DNA of 12,825 bases from contig CAMJNB010000007.1 in assembly GCA_946407175.1 (NCBI GenBank), positions 1 to 12,825 of the forward strand, written 5' to 3'. Below, piece after piece: positions 6,403 to 12,825 of this stretch. How positions within the stretch are numbered: position 1 is the first letter of the stretch; every line of letters starts with the position of its first letter. Position numbers and translations under genes: made by a program. The stretch is from an uncultured Selenomonadales bacterium. GTDB taxonomy: Bacteria; Bacillota_C; Negativicutes; Selenomonadales; Selenomonadaceae. A model generated the notes under the pieces. That model made no database searches. It was given only the letters and a program-made list of their open reading frames with translations, and was not told the DNA's origin.

Positions 6403-8244
6403 ATGAACGACGATTTATTACTTTTACAACTGCGCGACTGTTTCACGGCGGGCTACACCTTGCCGCAGTTTTGCATTGACCAAAATATTAAAAAGCCGCT
6501 TTTCATTGCGCCGAATGAAAATTACACGGCTTTTTTGTGGGAAGTTCACGTGCAATTTAATTTCGACAAACGCATTACGCCGATCTTTGTCATTCTAAAC
6601 AGTAAAGGCACGGAAATTCGTTTTAGTCCCGGTACTTTATTCAGCGCCTTGAAATTGCAAAGCGCCGATGAAATTTCGCTTGATGAATACGACGCGGTAA
6701 TTGTTTTGTCGGCACAAAGACTTCAAACTGAAATTAAAAACTGCATTTATCTTGATGACCTTTTAAATTATTTTATCGTTCATACTTACGTTGACATACC
6801 ATTTTTGCATTTTTTGCGGCGGCATCCAAAAATAAAATTTTTCCTAACGAACTTTACAACCATTCATCCGAGTGATGCGAACAGTAAAAATGAAAAAGAC
6901 CTTCTGCAAAAAAATCCATACCTGCTTGACCCTATGCGAAAAAGTTTGAAAAATGATACAAGCGGCGAAGTTACGACGCCTTACGACGTTTTCGGCTACA
7001 CGCGGCAGGATATTTTGGATTTATTGGATACGCAGGAAATTTTTACGCAAGCGGACGGATCCACTATTTTCAAAGACAATCCCAAGCCGCTTGTACGCAT
7101 TGAAAACGGCAAACGTGTTACTGCAGATCAGCCGGATAAATTTATAAATCGCATTTATTTTGTCGGCGGCTGTTCGCATTACGGCACCGGCGCGCCTTTT
7201 GATAAAACCATTCCGTCTTACCTGCAAAAACTTCTGAATCAAGCCGCGCTGCCGTACCGCGTAGAAAATTATTCGCAGTTTTTTACATACCGCTACCAAG
7301 ATATTTTGTACAATCTTAACACGTTGCCGCTTATGCCGAATGACATTGTAATAGTTTTTTTTGACAACATACTTTCGCCGAACCTGCCCGGTATCGATGT
7401 CAGTCAAACTTTTTTGAGACCGCATAACTACGGCGAAGTTTTTGTAGACTCTGCTCACGTCAATGAAACAGGTTATAAAATTTTGGCAGAAAAGTTTTTT
7501 GAAGTTTTGACGCAAAATAATTTCTTCAAAGATATTAATTTTCAATACCCCCCCCCGCCGCCTTTGCCGCACCGATACGGTATACCGCTTGAATACGGCG
7601 AAAATACTTTGGTCAATGCGGAGTTGGACGCATACAAAAACTTTCTGCGCGACTGTCGGCTTAAAGTCGGTTGCATAGTGATGAACGCCAATCCCTTTAC
7701 ATTGGGACATAAATATTTGGTAGAGTACGCGGCGGCAAGAGTGGACAAACTTTTCATAATGGTAGTGTCTGAAGATAAAAGCGAGTTTACATTTGCAGAA
7801 CGGTTTGAACTTGTTAAACGCGGCACAAAAGAATTTCCAAACGTCGAAGTGTTACCGAGCGGACAATTTGTAATATCGCAGAAAACATTTTCAGGCTACT
7901 TCAATAAAGAAAATTTGCAGGACGTGAAAGTAGATTCAAGCTTGGACGTAGAAATATTTGCACGGGAGATAGCGCCTACATTAGGCGTGACGATACGATT
8001 TGCAGGTGAGGAACCTCAAGACAGCGTGACGCGGCAGTACAATGAAAATATGAAAAATATCTTGCCGCGATATAATATAAAATTTTGCGAGATACCGCGC
8101 AGGGATTTTCAAGGTGAAGTTATAAGCGCAAAAAGAGTGAGAGCCGCATTGAAGGCGGGTGACCTTGAAAAGGTTAAAGCGCTTGTACCGGCTACGACGT
8201 TTGAATATCTGCGCGAGAAATTTGGTAAAAAATCTGAACAGTAA
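6403..8244 (+). CDS. SGNH-hydrolase-like / citrate-lyase-ligase-like nucleotidylyltransferase fusion
   Basis: A 613-residue, apparently cytoplasmic multidomain protein. Residues 1 to about 240 are not recognised; 94-125 look Rossmann-like (YDAVIVLSA then IYLDDLLNYF). Residues 250-370 resemble an SGNH/GDSL hydrolase fold: opening strand IYFVGGCSHYGTG, strand NDIVIVFFDN, and a closing DSAHVNETGYKILAEKFF (349-366) with the Asp-x-x-His pair D349/H352. The usual catalytic serine position reads GGCSHYG, so activity is uncertain. A proline-rich linker (383-389) leads to a nucleotidylyltransferase domain (421-608) resembling the C-terminal part of [citrate (pro-3S)-lyase] ligase: VGCIVMNANPFTLGHKYLVE (HxGH-type motif ending at H436) and ISAKRVR (574-580). 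No citrate lyase genes are nearby, so another adenylylated or cytidylylated substrate, perhaps for glycan modification, is likelier. ATG 6403 was preferred to TTG 6385, which lies inside the repeat array. The linker is encoded by a C9 tract. Confidence 0.75.
   Translation: MNDDLLLLQLRDCFTAGYTLPQFCIDQNIKKPLFIAPNENYTAFLWEVHVQFNFDKRITPIFVILNSKGTEIRFSPGTLFSALKLQSADEISLDEYDAVIVLSAQRLQTEIKNCIYLDDLLNYFIVHTYVDIPFLHFLRRHPKIKFFLTNFTTIHPSDANSKNEKDLLQKNPYLLDPMRKSLKNDTSGEVTTPYDVFGYTRQDILDLLDTQEIFTQADGSTIFKDNPKPLVRIENGKRVTADQPDKFINRIYFVGGCSHYGTGAPFDKTIPSYLQKLLNQAALPYRVENYSQFFTYRYQDILYNLNTLPLMPNDIVIVFFDNILSPNLPGIDVSQTFLRPHNYGEVFVDSAHVNETGYKILAEKFFEVLTQNNFFKDINFQYPPPPPLPHRYGIPLEYGENTLVNAELDAYKNFLRDCRLKVGCIVMNANPFTLGHKYLVEYAAARVDKLFIMVVSEDKSEFTFAERFELVKRGTKEFPNVEVLPSGQFVISQKTFSGYFNKENLQDVKVDSSLDVEIFAREIAPTLGVTIRFAGEEPQDSVTRQYNENMKNILPRYNIKFCEIPRRDFQGEVISAKRVRAALKAGDLEKVKALVPATTFEYLREKFGKKSEQ
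7548..7556. repeat. C9 homopolymer tract in the fusion-gene linker
   Basis: Nine consecutive C residues encode part of the linker PPPPP (residues 383-387) between the SGNH-like and nucleotidylyltransferase regions. Slippage by one base would frameshift everything after it and remove the catalytic nucleotidylyltransferase domain. Confidence 0.95.
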
Positions 8245-8259
8245 TTAGGTGGTGTTTTA

Positions 8260-9363
8260 ATGGCTGATACGTCAGTAAGCTACAAATGTCCGAATTGCGG
8301 TGCGCCGTTGACATTTATGCCGGGCAAAAAAACGGTGAGCTGTGAATATTGCGGGACTGAATTTGAAGTAGCGGCGATAGAGGAAATGTTCCGCGCGAAA
8401 GATGAAATGGCGGCGCGGGCGCAAGAGGCACGCGAGGCGAAATGGGACACTGAAAACGCGGGTAACGAGTGGACAGAGGACGAGGCGGCGGCGCTTAAGG
8501 CGTTTACTTGCTCAAGTTGCGGCGCTGAAATTGTATGCGACGAAAACACAATGGCTACAGAATGCGTTTACTGCGGCAACCCCACGATGATTCCGAAACG
8601 TTTTGACGGCGCATTAAAACCCGACTTAGTTATACCGTTTAAAAAAACTAAAGAAGACGCCGTGAATGCGCTGAAAAAATTTTATGAAGGTCGTTGGCTC
8701 CTGCCGAGTAACTTCACTGCCAATAACCGCGTCGAGGCAATTCAACCTATGTACGTACCGTTTTGGATGTTTGATTCTGAAGTAGATGCACACGCGGAAT
8801 TTCGTGCGGCTAAAATTCGCGTTTACGATACGCCAAATGAAGTTGTCACGGAAAAAAGCGTTTACAGCTGTCAACGTTCAGGCAAGATGAGGTTTGTCAA
8901 AATTCCTGCGGACGGCAGTAAAAAGATGAACGATGAATTTATGGACAGCATTGAACCTTTTGACTACGGCGAACTGGTAGACTTCAGTTCTGCGTACTTG
9001 ACAGGTTACCTTGCCGACAAGTACGACGTGACGGCGGAAGATTGCACCGAGCGTGTCAATAAGCGAATGGAAAACAGCGCCATTGCCGTGCTTGAAAACA
9101 GCGTGCAAGGTTACGACGAATGCGAAGTTGAAGACTCCGCAGTTATTAAAGATATCGGCAAAGTGATTTATGCAATGGTGCCGGTATGGATTTTGACGAC
9201 GCGATACAATGACAAGCCTTATACTTTTATGATGAACGGTCAAACCGGCAAAGTGGTAGGCTCTCTGCCGTACGACAGCTTTAAATCTTTTCTGTACCCT
9301 GCAATTTTCACCGTAATTTTAACGCCGATACTCTACTTTATCTTCAAATTGCTTATGGAGTAG
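8260..9363 (+). CDS. Membrane-anchored double zinc-ribbon protein (TFIIB-type zinc ribbon family)
   Basis: A 367-residue protein with two N-terminal four-cysteine zinc ribbons: C10/C13 with C28/C31 (CPNCG...CEYCG) and C84/C87 with C102/C105 (CSSCG...CVYCG). They are separated by a charged, Ala/Glu-rich stretch (about 40-75) likely to be helical. A globular region (115-335) contains PMYVPFWMFDSEVDAHA (163-179) and AMVPVWILTTRYNDKPY (305-321), a pattern typical of this uncharacterised family. A single transmembrane helix closes the protein (about 344-364) with a very short tail. Family members are often named after DNA or RNA machinery because of the ribbons, but nothing here supports catalysis on nucleic acid. 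ATG 8260 has AGGTGG seven bases upstream. The TPM-domain gene follows after 12 bases, a pairing also known elsewhere in Firmicutes; the two products may act together at the membrane. Confidence 0.8.
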   Translation: MADTSVSYKCPNCGAPLTFMPGKKTVSCEYCGTEFEVAAIEEMFRAKDEMAARAQEAREAKWDTENAGNEWTEDEAAALKAFTCSSCGAEIVCDENTMATECVYCGNPTMIPKRFDGALKPDLVIPFKKTKEDAVNALKKFYEGRWLLPSNFTANNRVEAIQPMYVPFWMFDSEVDAHAEFRAAKIRVYDTPNEVVTEKSVYSCQRSGKMRFVKIPADGSKKMNDEFMDSIEPFDYGELVDFSSAYLTGYLADKYDVTAEDCTERVNKRMENSAIAVLENSVQGYDECEVEDSAVIKDIGKVIYAMVPVWILTTRYNDKPYTFMMNGQTGKVVGSLPYDSFKSFLYPAIFTVILTPILYFIFKLLME

Positions 9364-9375
9364 GAGGGCGGCACG

Positions 9376-10170
9376 ATGTTAAGAAAAATTTTCGCATTGA
9401 CGGCGCTAATCACGGTTTTAAATCTCGCCTTTGTACTTCATATTGCAAACACGGTAAAAGCTACGCCCGTTGCAAAGGAACCTGCAAACGCGGTTATTGA
9501 CACGATGAACCTTTTGAAACCCGATGAAGTCAGTCGCCTTTCGCGCAGGATTAAAGCGGTTGAAGATAAATACAACGTGCGAATAGGCATTGAGTTTTTG
9601 AAAAATACGCACGGTCAGAGTGTTGAGGCTACGGCTAATTCACTGCTTGATAAAAATTTCAGCGGCGGCGCCAACGGCGGTATTTTGCTTTTAGTGGTAA
9701 TGGATTCGCGCAAATGGCAAATTTCTACCGATTCAAGAATGCAGGAAAGAATTTATGACACGAATGCCATTGCCGCAGGTTTTCTCGACAAGTTAAGCGC
9801 GGGTGATTATTTCGACGCCTGTTCAAGCTACATTGACGGCGTGGAAAATAGTTTGGCGTACTACGAACAAAACGGCTCGGCTTATGATTCTGCAGATGAA
9901 TTTAACGTGTTTGCACTTATGGTAGCCTTTGTTGTTGCGATTATCTGCGCATATATGTTCCGCTCCGCGCTAATCGGTTCAATGAGTAATGTCCGTCCCG
10001 CCTTTGAGGCAGGTGAATATCTTGACCGAAATTCGGTTGATATCAATGAGAAGAAAGACCGCTATCTTTTCACGAATACTACGCGCAGACGTAAAAGCAG
10101 AGGAAGTTCAAGCGGCGGCGGTTCAAGTGGCGGCGGTGGCAGTCACGGCGGTAGCGGCGGCAGTTTTTAA
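9376..10170 (+). CDS. TPM-domain membrane protein (YgcG family) with Gly/Ser-rich tail
   Basis: A 264-residue protein. Residues 1 to about 29 form a signal peptide or anchor. The TPM domain covers about 38-165: VIDTMNLLKPDEVSRLSRRI at 40-59, followed by VRIGIEFL (68-75), GGANGGILLLVVMD (97-110) and RKWQISTD (112-119). This places the domain outside the cytoplasmic membrane. A second hydrophobic helix (about 176-197) is followed by a cytoplasmic basic patch (TRRRKSRG) and a tail of nearly only Gly, Ser and His ending GGSGGSF, a hallmark of the family. TPM domains have been linked to phosphatase activity in a plant thylakoid member and to respiratory-complex and photosystem assembly; the bacterial role is unclear. 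The start has a strong GGAGGG ribosome binding site that overlaps the stop of the preceding zinc-ribbon gene, indicating one operon. Confidence 0.85.
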   Translation: MLRKIFALTALITVLNLAFVLHIANTVKATPVAKEPANAVIDTMNLLKPDEVSRLSRRIKAVEDKYNVRIGIEFLKNTHGQSVEATANSLLDKNFSGGANGGILLLVVMDSRKWQISTDSRMQERIYDTNAIAAGFLDKLSAGDYFDACSSYIDGVENSLAYYEQNGSAYDSADEFNVFALMVAFVVAIICAYMFRSALIGSMSNVRPAFEAGEYLDRNSVDINEKKDRYLFTNTTRRRKSRGSSSGGGSSGGGGSHGGSGGSF

Positions 10171-10172
10171 TT

Positions 10173-10207
10173 GAATTAAGAGTGAAGAATTAAGAATTAA
10201 GAATTAA
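10173..10207. repeat. Heptamer array GAATTAA x4 with one GAGTGAA (5 units)
   Basis: Units are GAATTAA (10173), GAGTGAA (10180) and GAATTAA (10187, 10194, 10201). It starts two bases after the stop of the TPM gene. The unit is the same as that of the array at 2319-2360, about 7.8 kb away, whereas the arrays between them use other units. Confidence 0.95.
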
Positions 10208-10225
10208 AGCTACCGGCTACAAGCT
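10208..10225 (-). repeat. Inverted copy of the AGCTTGT/AGCCGGT repeat
   Basis: The reverse complement of this 18-bp stretch reads AGCTTGT-AGCCGGT-AGCT, matching the unit types AGCTTGT and AGCCGGT found in forward orientation at 6375-6395. It abuts the GAATTAA array directly, so two repeat types in opposite orientation are joined here. The ends AGCT/AGCT can pair, but no T-run follows. Confidence 0.75.
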
Positions 10226-10247
10226 AATATAAATTTGAGGTGAAAAA

Positions 10248-11432
10248 ATGGTTTCGGCTAAAATGTACGAACTCGGTACAAAAAAATCTACAATCAGAAC
10301 AATTTTTGAATTTGGTAGAAAGCGTGCGGCGGAGGTGGGCGAAGAAAATATTTTTGACTTCAGCTTAGGCAACCCCAATGTCCCGACGCCTGACTTTGTA
10401 CGCGACGCGGCGATTGAAATTTTGCAGACCTTTGAACCTTCGCAAGTTCACGGCTACACGGTGGCGCCCGGCAATCCTGCGGTACGTGATACGCTGGCGA
10501 AAAGTGTCAACGCGCGTTTCGGTACCAACTTTGCAGGTAAAAACTTTTTCATAACGGCAGGAGCGGCGGCGGCTATTACAATCTGCTTTAAAGCCCTTAC
10601 CGAGCCTGGTGACGAGTTTATAACCTTCGCGCCGTACTTTCCCGAATACAAAGTTTTCGTCGAATCGGTTGGCGCAGAATTAAAAGTAGTTCCCGCGCAG
10701 GTTAAAGACTGGCAAATTAATTTTGATGAGTTTGAAAAGTTTTTGACGCCGAAAACTAAGGCTGTGATAATAAATTCGCCGAACAATCCTTCAGGCGCGG
10801 TGTATTCTGAAGAGACGATTAAAAAGCTGGCGGAAGTTTTAACGGCTAAGTCGCAAGAATACGGTCACGCGATTTTCATAATTTCCGATGAACCGTACCG
10901 CGAAATTGCTTACAACGTTGAAGTCCCCTACGTGCCGAAATTTTATGCAAATACGTTGGTCTGCTACTCTTACAGCAAGTCCTTTTCACTGCCTGGCGAA
11001 CGTATAGGCTACGTGATTGTGCCTGATGAAGTTGAGGACTTCGGCAAAATTTACGGCGCCGTAGCAGGTTCGGCAAGGGTTTTAACTCACGTCAACGCGC
11101 CTTCACTTTGGCAGTTGGTAATTGCGAAATGTGCAGGTAAGCCGTCCGATATCACGATTTATGAGCGCAACGCCAAACTTTTGTACAACGGCTTAATCGA
11201 CGCAGGTTTTGAGTGCGTCAAGCCGCAGGGTGCATTTTATCTTTTTCCGAAGGCATTGGAAGATGACGACTATGCATTTTGTGAACGCGCCAAGAAATAT
11301 GATTTACTGCTTGTACCTGGTGCTGACTTTGGTTGCGCGGGATATTTTCGCGCGGCGTACTGCATAAAGACTGAAACTATTGAGCGCTCCTTGCCGCTGT
11401 TTAAAAAGTTGGCGGCGGAATATCGGAGGTAA
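10248..11432 (+). CDS. Pyridoxal-phosphate-dependent aminotransferase, class I/II
   Basis: Cytoplasmic fold-type I aminotransferase, probably transferring amino groups between an amino acid and a 2-oxo acid. The 394-residue protein has the N-terminal FSLGNPNVPTP (38-48), the HGYTVAPGNPAVR segment (68-80), the cofactor-ring stacking region YFPEYK (130-135), NSPNNPSG (176-183, N180 near PLP), SDEPYRE (213-219, D214 binding the pyridine nitrogen and Y217), the Schiff-base lysine K244 in SYSKSFSLPGER (241-252) and the substrate-carboxylate arginine R368 in YFRAAYC. All catalytic residues are present, and length is typical of the AspC/PatA-like group. Exact substrate (aspartate, alanine, aromatic or N-acetyldiaminopimelate-type) cannot be fixed from sequence. 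The ATG has TGAGGTGA five bases upstream. The lipoprotein gene follows after 13 bases. Confidence 0.93.
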   Translation: MVSAKMYELGTKKSTIRTIFEFGRKRAAEVGEENIFDFSLGNPNVPTPDFVRDAAIEILQTFEPSQVHGYTVAPGNPAVRDTLAKSVNARFGTNFAGKNFFITAGAAAAITICFKALTEPGDEFITFAPYFPEYKVFVESVGAELKVVPAQVKDWQINFDEFEKFLTPKTKAVIINSPNNPSGAVYSEETIKKLAEVLTAKSQEYGHAIFIISDEPYREIAYNVEVPYVPKFYANTLVCYSYSKSFSLPGERIGYVIVPDEVEDFGKIYGAVAGSARVLTHVNAPSLWQLVIAKCAGKPSDITIYERNAKLLYNGLIDAGFECVKPQGAFYLFPKALEDDDYAFCERAKKYDLLLVPGADFGCAGYFRAAYCIKTETIERSLPLFKKLAAEYRR

Positions 11433-11445
11433 CACGTAAAAGTTT

Positions 11446-12042
11446 ATGAAAAATTTTTATGAATACAAAAAAAGCCTTTTTGGCATTTGCATACTTGCTT
11501 GCGTGTTGATTATGGCAGGTTGCGGCAGTACGTCTGAAAATCAATCCGCAAATCAGCGCGAAGAGACAATTTTTGATAATACGGCAGAGGCGTTTATAGG
11601 CACTTTAAAAATATTTGCCGCTAACGGAAATTTTGATTTATCTGAACCGAAATTTTCTACTGTCGATAACAAAAAGTACTGCACTTTCAATTTTGGCGGC
11701 TCTGAAAATAATAAAGTGACTTTGAAATTAAATCCTGATGATTCAATAATAAATGCGGAAATTTCTGTTACCGAATCAAGCAAATACGACGCAGGCAAAA
11801 TGGCGGGAGTGCTATTGGCAGGAACTTTTATTACTACCGGCGTTGAAGACGCCGAGTTACAAAAGTTTTTATCGGCCTATCAAAAAATTGCTGAAGAGGC
11901 AGTACGCAAACAAAATAATACGACTACGCCGCTTATCGACCAAGACATTAAAATTTATAACGCCATTAAGAAGAAAGATTTTCGCGTAAATATTAAATGC
12001 GATGATAAGCAAGCAAAATATTTTGTCGAATTGGCACGTTAA
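11446..12042 (+). CDS. Small lipoprotein of unknown function
   Basis: A 198-residue protein with a lipoprotein signal peptide: basic start (KNFYEYKK), hydrophobic stretch (11-24) and lipobox-like LIMAGC with C26 as the lipidated cysteine. The -3 position is Met rather than the more usual Leu. The mature part is polar, Asn/Lys/Glu-rich, with an alternating strand pattern at about 64-110 and a hydrophobic segment MAGVLLAGTFITTGV at 118-132. No domain is recognised. A distal ribosome binding site GGAGGT (11425-11430) overlaps the stop of the aminotransferase gene, 15 bases from ATG 11446, which is longer than usual. It sits between the aminotransferase and kdsB genes with short gaps, so co-transcription is likely but no functional link is evident. 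Confidence 0.8.
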   Translation: MKNFYEYKKSLFGICILACVLIMAGCGSTSENQSANQREETIFDNTAEAFIGTLKIFAANGNFDLSEPKFSTVDNKKYCTFNFGGSENNKVTLKLNPDDSIINAEISVTESSKYDAGKMAGVLLAGTFITTGVEDAELQKFLSAYQKIAEEAVRKQNNTTTPLIDQDIKIYNAIKKKDFRVNIKCDDKQAKYFVELAR

Positions 12043-12057
12043 TATGAAGGTGATATT

Positions 12058-12783
12058 TTGAAGGCACTTTGTATAATTCCTGCGCGGTATGCGTCGACGC
12101 GCCTGCCCGGTAAACCGCTGAAAGATATTTGCGGCAAGCCGATGATTTGTCGCGTTTATGACCGTGCTAAACTTGCAAAGTCGGTTGATGAAGTTATTGT
12201 AGCTACGGACGACGAAAGAATTTTTCAAGCGGTGGAAAAAAATCACGGTCGCGCAATGATGACACGTGCAGACCATAAAACCGGCGCGGACAGACTTGCG
12301 GAAGTTGCGGAAAAATTTTCTGACGTTGATGTCATTGTAAACGTGCAAGGCGATGAACCACTGATTGAACCGAGCTTGATTGATGAGCTTATCGCGCAGT
12401 TTGAAAGTGACGCGGCATTACAAATGGCTACCGTTGCCGTCGAACTTCACGACGAAGACGAGATGAAAAATCCCAATAATGTCAAGGTGATTTTCGACAA
12501 ACAAAATAATGCGCTGTACTTTTCGCGTTCGCTGATTCCCTATCCGAGAAATGTCGGCAAGGCGAAAGTTTACAAGCACATCGGCATTTATGCGTACCGC
12601 CGAAATTTTTTGCTTGACTATGCCAAAATGCCGTCCACGCCACTTGAGGAGAGTGAATCGCTTGAACAACTGCGCGCGCTTGAAAACGGCTACAAAATCC
12701 GCGTCATAATCAGCGATTGTAAATTTATCGGCGTCGACACGGAAGAAGATTTAAAATTGGTCAACGAAATTTTTAGCCGCTAG
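12058..12783 (+). CDS. kdsB: 3-deoxy-manno-octulosonate cytidylyltransferase (CMP-Kdo synthetase)
   Basis: Activates Kdo with CTP to CMP-Kdo, the donor for the inner core of lipopolysaccharide; acts in the cytoplasm. The 241-residue protein has the N-terminal nucleotide-binding signature IPARYASTRLPGKPL (7-21), VDEVIVATDD (43-52), the metal-binding NVQGDEPLI (95-103, D99), KHIGIYAYR (173-181), ESLEQLRALENG (200-211) and a C-terminal GVDTEEDL (225-232, D227 the second metal ligand). Length is typical. The start is TTG 12058, preceded by GAAGGTGAT at 12046-12054; the encoded KALCIIPARYASTRLPG is the normal KdsB N-terminus, so no longer form is needed. It is the main evidence in the window for an outer membrane. 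Other Kdo/LPS genes may follow downstream. Confidence 0.97.
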   Translation: MKALCIIPARYASTRLPGKPLKDICGKPMICRVYDRAKLAKSVDEVIVATDDERIFQAVEKNHGRAMMTRADHKTGADRLAEVAEKFSDVDVIVNVQGDEPLIEPSLIDELIAQFESDAALQMATVAVELHDEDEMKNPNNVKVIFDKQNNALYFSRSLIPYPRNVGKAKVYKHIGIYAYRRNFLLDYAKMPSTPLEESESLEQLRALENGYKIRVIISDCKFIGVDTEEDLKLVNEIFSR

Positions 12784-12789
12784 GGCGTG

Positions 12790-12815
12790 TTGAATAATAT
12801 AAAAAATGGTAAAAT
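12790..12815 (+). promoter_or_regulatory. Possible extended -10 promoter for a downstream gene
   Basis: TGGTAAAAT (12807-12815) is a good extended -10 element, with TAAAAT at 12810-12815. A TTGAAT at 12790-12795 could be a -35 box, but the 14-base spacer is short, so the extended -10 may carry most of the activity. It lies just after the kdsB stop and points to a gene beyond the window edge. Confidence 0.5.
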
Positions 12816-12825
12816 AGCGTAGAGG

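Noticed and set aside
7021..7710. Minus-strand open frame of 229 codons opposite the fusion gene
   Set aside because: It lies wholly over the strongly supported plus-strand gene, its translation is rich in Arg, Phe, Val and Ile with no domain, and no ribosome binding site precedes it; a codon-bias shadow.
6403..8244. Call as true citrate lyase ligase (citC)
   Set aside because: Only the C-terminal nucleotidylyltransferase part matches; the N-terminal domain differs and no citrate lyase genes are in the window.
10208..10225. Hairpin AGCT...AGCT as a terminator after the TPM gene
   Set aside because: Only four pairs with a long loop and no T-run; better explained as an inverted repeat unit.
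12044..12061. Five-codon open frame starting at ATG just before kdsB
   Set aside because: Its ATG is next to the GAAGG that serves as the kdsB ribosome binding site, and it has none of its own; most likely chance.
11869..12348. Minus-strand open frame of 159 codons across the lipoprotein/kdsB junction
   Set aside because: Overlaps two plus-strand genes in full and has no recognisable product.

Overview
All genes in this window lie on the + strand, are tightly packed, and belong to a Gram-negative-type (outer-membrane-bearing) bacterium with a Firmicutes-like gene repertoire. My best guess is a member of the Negativicutes (Selenomonadaceae-like). The evidence is KdsB, which makes the activated Kdo of lipopolysaccharide, together with an rseP...ispG neighbourhood, strong purine-rich ribosome binding sites, a zinc-ribbon/TPM gene pair typical of Firmicutes, and frequent TTG/GTG starts. 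The assignment to a genus is open.

Layout. (1) 88-4234: rseP (site-2 intramembrane protease), a Bcr/CflA-type MFS drug exporter, an exported von Willebrand A protein, and ispG (isoprenoid MEP pathway). The MFS and VWA genes sit between two genes that are commonly close neighbours in this lineage. (2) 4304-5137: rsmA (16S rRNA dimethyltransferase), followed by a hairpin/T-tract terminator at 5183-5205. (3) 5230-8244: a clear sigma-70 promoter (TTGACT, 16 nt, TATAAT) starts a new unit with an RTX-like calcium-binding repeat protein built on an 18-20 residue period, then a 613-residue fusion of an SGNH-hydrolase-like region and a citrate-lyase-ligase-like nucleotidylyltransferase. (4) 8260-10170: a two-zinc-ribbon membrane-anchored protein and a TPM-domain membrane protein with a Gly/Ser-rich tail. 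(5) 10248-12783: a class I/II PLP aminotransferase, a small lipoprotein and kdsB, with a possible promoter after kdsB facing out of the window.

The most striking feature is not a gene. Every intergenic gap of 45 bp or more (seven gaps) holds a tandem array of heptanucleotides, and none of the five gaps of 15 bp or less does. Each array uses its own heptamer(s): CCCTAGT, GAATTAA/GGATTAA, AGCTTAG/AGTTTGG, GTTAAGA/GGGAAGA, TAGCTTG/GATATTA, AGCTTGG/AGCTTGT, GAATTAA. Several arrays overlap the stop codon of the gene before them and supply its last codons. They resemble the short tandemly repeated heptamers known from filamentous cyanobacteria.

Second in interest are a C9 homopolymer at 7548-7556 in the interdomain linker of the SGNH/nucleotidylyltransferase fusion, which could act as an on/off slippage site, and the unusual one-GGxGxD-per-turn architecture of the RTX-like protein.
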